From: Alkalicoccobacillus plakortidis
Lineage (GTDB): Bacteria > Bacillota > Bacilli > Bacillales > Bacillaceae_D
Reading direction: 5' to 3'
Assembly: GCF_023703085.1 (NCBI RefSeq)
Contig: NZ_JAMQJY010000002.1
Coordinates: forward strand, 186,001-250,000
Length of the DNA: 64,000 bases
Under the pieces are notes generated by a model. The model worked only from the letters and a program-made list of their open reading frames with translations, was not told the origin of the DNA and ran no database searches. Each line of letters starts with the position of its first letter. Within the stretch, counting starts at the first letter, position 1. Shown here piece by piece: positions 59,901-64,000 of this stretch. The position numbers and the translations under genes are program-made.

Positions 59901-61200
59901 ATGAAAAGAGAACAATCCGAACAATTATTTACAGAAGCCAAAGAGCATATATTAGGAGGGGTCAACAGCCCATCCCGTGCATTTAAAGGAGTAGGTGGTG
60001 GAACACCTGTTTTTATGAAACGAGGTTCTGGTGCATACTTTTGGGATGAGGATGATAATCAGTACATTGATTATTTAGGTGCGTATGGTCCTATCATTGC
60101 TGGGCATGCTCACCCTACAATTACAAAAGCCATTCAAACAGCTGCTGAAAATGGTGTATTATTTGGAACACCTACTAAGCTTGAAAATGAATTTGCATCC
60201 AAGCTAAAGGAAGCAATTCCTTCATTAGAAAAGGTTCGCTTTGTTAATTCCGGTACCGAAGCTGTTATGACAACGATCCGTGTAGCTCGTGCTTATACAG
60301 GACGTGATAAGATTATTAAATTTGCAGGGTGCTATCATGGTCATTCAGATTTAGTACTGGTTGCTGCAGGTTCTGGACCAAGCAACACTTGGAACGCCTG
60401 ATTCTCCTGGAGTAACTAAAAATATTGCTAAAGAGGTTATTACAGTTCCTTTTAATGATATAGATGCTTATCGTGAAACACTTGAGCGTTGGGGAGACGA
60501 AATTGCTGCCGTTTTAGTGGAACCTATTGTGGGTAACTTCGGCATGGTTGAGCCCGCTCCAGGATTTTTGCAACAGGTGAATGAGCTGACGCATCAGTAT
60601 GGTGGCTTAGTTATCTACGATGAAGTTATTACGGCATTTCGTTTTATGTATGGGGGCGCACAGGATTATTTAGGGGTTTACCCCGACATGACTGCACTTG
60701 GAAAAATCATCGGTGGTGGTCTGCCAATTGGTGCGTATGGTGGCCGAATGGATATTATGGAGAAAGTTGCACCACTTGGACCAGCTTATCAAGCAGGAAC
60801 GATGGTTGGTAATCCAGCCTCTATGTCTTCAGGTATTGCTTGTTTAGATGTATTAGCAGAAGAAGGCGTATACGAGCATTTGGATCGTTTGGGCGAAAAA
60901 CTAGAGAATGGTCTCTTACAACTTGCACGTAAACACCATGTTCAGTGTACCGTTAATCGGATAAAAGGAGCCTTAACTCTTTATTTTGGTTCTGAGACAA
61001 TTACAAATTATGATCAGGCTAACGCTACAAATAGTGAGCAGTTCTCAATCTTTTTCAAAAGCATGCTAGATCAGGGTATCAATTTAGCCCCTTCTAAATT
61101 TGAAGCATGGTTTCTAACCATCGCCCATACTGAGGAAGATATCACAAAAACATTAGAAGCAGCAGATCTTGCTTTAGCTGAGGTGGCTGCAACATTTTGA
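59901..61200 (+). CDS. hemL: Glutamate-1-semialdehyde 2,1-aminomutase (one frameshift)
   Basis: About 432 residues. It converts glutamate-1-semialdehyde to 5-aminolaevulinate for haem. Motifs are [53 protein letters not shown] and PLP lysine in ALGKIIGGG. The YHGH...GYHG-type loop and B. subtilis-like context identify it as the GsaB paralogue of the ygaF neighbourhood. One extra A at 60384-60385 breaks the frame; removal gives [18 protein letters not shown] 59901 has GGAGG. A second hemL may exist elsewhere, as in B. subtilis. Confidence 0.92.
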
Positions 61201-61242
61201 TACCTTATGACATTCTACTAATGTGGAAAGGATTCATCCAAG

Positions 61243-62299
61243 ATGAAACTAGGAGCTAGAATATTTAAAACCGGGCTTGGCGATAATTCTTGCTTTGTAT
61301 TTAGCTGAATGGTTAGGCTTTGAACCACCAACCTTTGCGGCAATAGCAGCTGCATTCGCCATTCAGCCTTCCATTTACCGGACATTTAAAACACTTCTTG
61401 ATCAAACGCAAGCGAATGCAATTGGAGCGTTACTTGGGGTCATTTTTGTTATTACATTTGGCAATGAACCATTTGTTGTAGGTGTAGTTGTAGCATTATC
61501 AATTGCTATTATTCTAAAGCTAAACTTACAATCAGCAACAATACCGATTTCAATTGTTACGATCATTATTATTATGGAGACACCTAGTGAAAACTTTCTG
61601 CAATTCGCAGCTGGACGGTTTTTCTTAATCATATTAGGTATTCTTGCCGCTTTTATTGTCAATTTGATCTTTATCCCACCACGTTATGAATTGAAGTTAT
61701 ACGAGAGAATGACCAAAGCCGTTGACGAAACCATCCAGTGGTTAATGTTGTTTGTGCATAAGGATGCCGACCTCAAAATGCTTAAGCAAGATATTGAACG
61801 GCTGTATTCAGAGATGGAGAAGCTTGATACACTGTTTGATTTGTTTAAGGAAGAACGCACGTATTTCCTAAAAAGAAGCTTCGGAAAAGCCAGACGTGTT
61901 GTTGTTTTTAGGCAGATGGTACACGCATCTAAAAAAGCGCTTGATGTGCTTAGTAGCTTCGATAAGCGGCTGCATGAGTTAGATGAACTGCCGCCTCGGG
62001 TCCGAGACATTATTCAGACCCAGCTTGAGCACTTAACTACCTATCACAGTCGCATTATGATGAGATATGCTGGTAAAGTAAATAAACATCCTTCAGAGGA
62101 ATTGATTAGCGATATTGATAAAGGTCAGGCAAAATTGACGGATTTATTTGTCACGTTATATGAAGAACCAGAATTTGATTTGGCCCAATGGCACCATTTT
62201 CTACCCGCAATCTCAGAGGTCATTGAATACCAAGAAGAACTTGAATATCTTGATCAACTAGTTGAGAACTTGACCTCGCATAATGAATCAGCTTCATAA
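61243..62299 (+). CDS. ygaE: YgaE-like aromatic acid exporter family membrane protein (one frameshift)
   Basis: About 352 residues. An N-terminal block of about six helices (MKLGARIFKTGLAIILALYL, FAAIAAAFAIQPSIYRTFKT) precedes a long helical cytoplasmic domain with ERLYSEMEKLDTLFDLFKEE. This is the ArAE_1/FUSC-like architecture; the substrate is unknown. One extra G at 61279-61280 breaks the frame after the first 12 codons. It follows hemL as in B. subtilis and ends at a shared terminator. Confidence 0.85.
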
Positions 62300-62339
62300 A
62301 AAAAGCGTGAACCTCTATAACAGAGTTCACGCTTTTTTA
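62299..62339. terminator. Bidirectional terminator
   Basis: AAAAAAGCGTGAAC-TCTATAACAGA-GTTCACGCTTTTTT hairpin between convergent ygaE and the ABC transporter gene. Confidence 0.88.
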
Positions 62340-62340
62340 T

Positions 62341-64000
62341 TTAACTTAGTTGTTGAACATGAAATAACTTATGGTAGCTTCCTTCTTTATTGATCAGTTC
62401 TTCGTGTGATCCTACTTCGCTGATTTGTCCATTTTCAATAACAACAATTCGATCGGCTGTTGTAATGGTTGATAAACGGTGAGCAACGATAAAAGTTGTA
62501 CGATCTTTGGCGAGTGTTCCAAGCGCCTCTTGAATATAATGTTCACTTTCTAGATCAAGAGCTGAGGTGGCTTCGTCAAAGATTAAGATTGGTGGATTCT
62601 TTAAGAAAACACGGGCAATTGCAATTCGCTGTTTTTGACCACCTGATAGCTTAACCCCACGTTCTCCAACTTGAGTATCATAGCCCTGAGCAAGCTCTTT
62701 GATAAATCCATGGGCATTCGCAGCTTTTGCTGCACGGAGAATTTCCTCATCCGTAGCATCTGGATTCCCCATTTTAATATTTGTTTTAATCGTATCACTA
62801 AACAAAATGTTATCTTGGAGCACCATCCCGATTTTGTCTCTTAATGTGCGGACCTTTAAGGCACGAATATCCTTGCCATCAACCATAATCCTACCTTCAC
62901 TTACATCATAGAACCTTGGGATCAAGCTAATTAACGTACTCTTTCCTCCCCCACTCATACCTACAAAAGCAATCGTTTCTCCACTTTTTACGTCTAGATT
63001 AATATCCATTAACACAGGTTTATCATCTACTTCATATGAAAAGGAAACATGCTGAAATGTTACGTCACCTTTAACTTGATTCAGCTCTGACGCCTCATTC
63101 GTGTCCTTAATATCATACTTTTCATCAATGAATTCAAACACCCTGTCCATCGAGGCGATTGATTGCGTTAATGTTGTAGAGGAGTTAATCAATCTACGTA
63201 ACGGACTATACAGCCTCTCCATATAAAGTACAAATGCAGTCATGGCACCAACTTCAAGTGACCCGGTAATGACAAAATAACCTGAAACAACAAGGACTAA
63301 CAGTGGCGCAAAATCCGTAATGGTATTTACAACCGCGAATGTTTTTGCGTTCCATCTTGTATGATCAATCGCCTTATCAAGAAAATGATTATTACGTTTT
63401 GAGAAAGCCTTCTGCTCATGATCTTCTAACGCAAAGCTGCGTATAATATTCATCCCTTGTACTCGTTCATGAAGATGTCCCTGTACTTCAGCTAGTGCTT
63501 GTGATCTGTCTCTTGTCAGACTACGAAGCCTCGCATAAAAGTATTTGATGGACAAACCATAAAGCGGGAACATGGAAATAGCAACAATTGTCAGCCAAAA
63601 ATGAAGGTTCATCATAATGACAATCGCAATAACAATTGTAAAAAGGTCGAGCCATATATTCATTAAACCTGTAATCACAAAGTTTTTTGTTTGCTCTACA
63701 TCATGGATAACTCTTGAAATAATTTCTCCGACCTTACGATTGGAATAAAATTTCAAACTGAGCTTTTGAATATGATGAAAGAGATTATCCCTAATATCAA
63801 AAAGCACCTTATTACCAATCCATTGCGCAAAATATTGCCTGTAATATTCTACAGGCGGCCGAATCACTACAAAAAGAAAAAACATTCCTCCCATTATCCA
63901 AAATAGAGTGGAAAGCTTATCGGCTTGACTTAATGCATCATTTAAAATTAAGTCGTCTATTATATACATCATCACTAGTGGCAGAAGCAACGGGATACCA
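62341..64000 (-). CDS. ygaD: ABC-type exporter, fused membrane and ATPase domains (YgaD-like; partial)
   Basis: 553 residues are visible; the first helix begins beyond the right edge. A six-helix transmembrane domain ([30 protein letters not shown]) is followed by an ATPase with Walker [14 protein letters not shown], signature [13 protein letters not shown], Walker [14 protein letters not shown] and the H-loop IVAHRLSTI. It forms a dimeric lipid- or drug-type exporter; substrate unknown. Position after ygaE fits B. subtilis YgaD. Confidence 0.9.
   Translation of the reverse strand, partial: GIPLLLPLVMMYIIDDLILNDALSQADKLSTLFWIMGGMFFLFVVIRPPVEYYRQYFAQWIGNKVLFDIRDNLFHHIQKLSLKFYSNRKVGEIISRVIHDVEQTKNFVITGLMNIWLDLFTIVIAIVIMMNLHFWLTIVAISMFPLYGLSIKYFYARLRSLTRDRSQALAEVQGHLHERVQGMNIIRSFALEDHEQKAFSKRNNHFLDKAIDHTRWNAKTFAVVNTITDFAPLLVLVVSGYFVITGSLEVGAMTAFVLYMERLYSPLRRLINSSTTLTQSIASMDRVFEFIDEKYDIKDTNEASELNQVKGDVTFQHVSFSYEVDDKPVLMDINLDVKSGETIAFVGMSGGGKSTLISLIPRFYDVSEGRIMVDGKDIRALKVRTLRDKIGMVLQDNILFSDTIKTNIKMGNPDATDEEILRAAKAANAHGFIKELAQGYDTQVGERGVKLSGGQKQRIAIARVFLKNPPILIFDEATSALDLESEHYIQEALGTLAKDRTTFIVAHRLSTITTADRIVVIENGQISEVGSHEELINKEGSYHKLFHVQQLS

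Noticed and set aside
59862..61200. hemL as a true pseudogene
   Set aside because: A single extra A explains the break, and both halves are otherwise fully conserved. Many neighbours show the same kind of defect.

Overview
The window looks like a chromosomal segment of a low-to-moderate GC Bacillaceae bacterium (Bacillus / Alkalihalobacillus type). Two blocks keep Bacillus subtilis gene order. One is queG (yhbA) - yhbB - trmL (cspR) - prkA - yhbH. The other is rrn operon - ygxA - ygzB - perR - bcp (ygaF) - hemL (gsaB) - ygaE - ygaD. The tRNA array behind the rRNA operon matches the B. subtilis rrnD order with one added tRNA-Arg. No insertion sequence, prophage or CRISPR array was seen.

Layout. 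1-7.3 kb: a partial FAH-family hydrolase, methionine-salvage mtnE, an NfrA-like flavin reductase, a DUF418 membrane protein, manA, a sigma-B-type stress dehydrogenase, and a Zur-controlled pair (GTPase zagA/yciC and zinc-independent S14). 7.4-7.8 kb: a 20-bp-period tandem repeat array. 7.9-13.8 kb: an AldB-like aldehyde dehydrogenase, two tandem serpin lipoproteins (one decaying) and several small membrane proteins. 14-15.4 kb: a CGNR regulator with a paired SMR exporter, flanked by copies of the yhbH tail. 15.5-30.3 kb: yhbH, a large beta-helix protein, a VanY-type peptidase, yidD, a signal peptidase, prkA, a class A PBP, trmL, yhbB, a GNAT protein, ogt and queG. 30.3-45.7 kb: dps with a sigma-B-like promoter, an M42 peptidase, a second array of the same repeat, gabD, S-box-controlled metE, a DASS transporter, a GGT, DoxX, and a large secreted nucleotidase ending in three chitin-binding-type modules. 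45.8-48 kb: a PlsY-like acyltransferase coupled to a GNAT/class V aminotransferase fusion. 49.9-56.6 kb: 17 tRNAs, 5S, 23S and 16S, all on the minus strand. 56.9-64 kb: the ygxA-ygaD block, with perR under a perfect PerR box.

Data quality matters here. About nineteen otherwise well conserved genes carry a single-base indel, nearly always in a run of 2-7 identical bases. Affected genes include hemL and a signal peptidase gene. Restoring one base rebuilds the family sequence each time. The most likely cause is uncorrected sequence error rather than mass pseudogenisation, so these genes are annotated as one CDS spanning the break. Two in-frame stop codons (first serpin; a small lipoprotein) cannot be explained this way and may be real.

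The most interesting possible new biology is the PlsY-like / GNAT-aminotransferase cassette (a possible amino-lipid pathway), the dispersed 20-bp repeat arrays, the nucleotidase fused to chitin-binding modules, and the duplication-flanked CGNR/SMR block.
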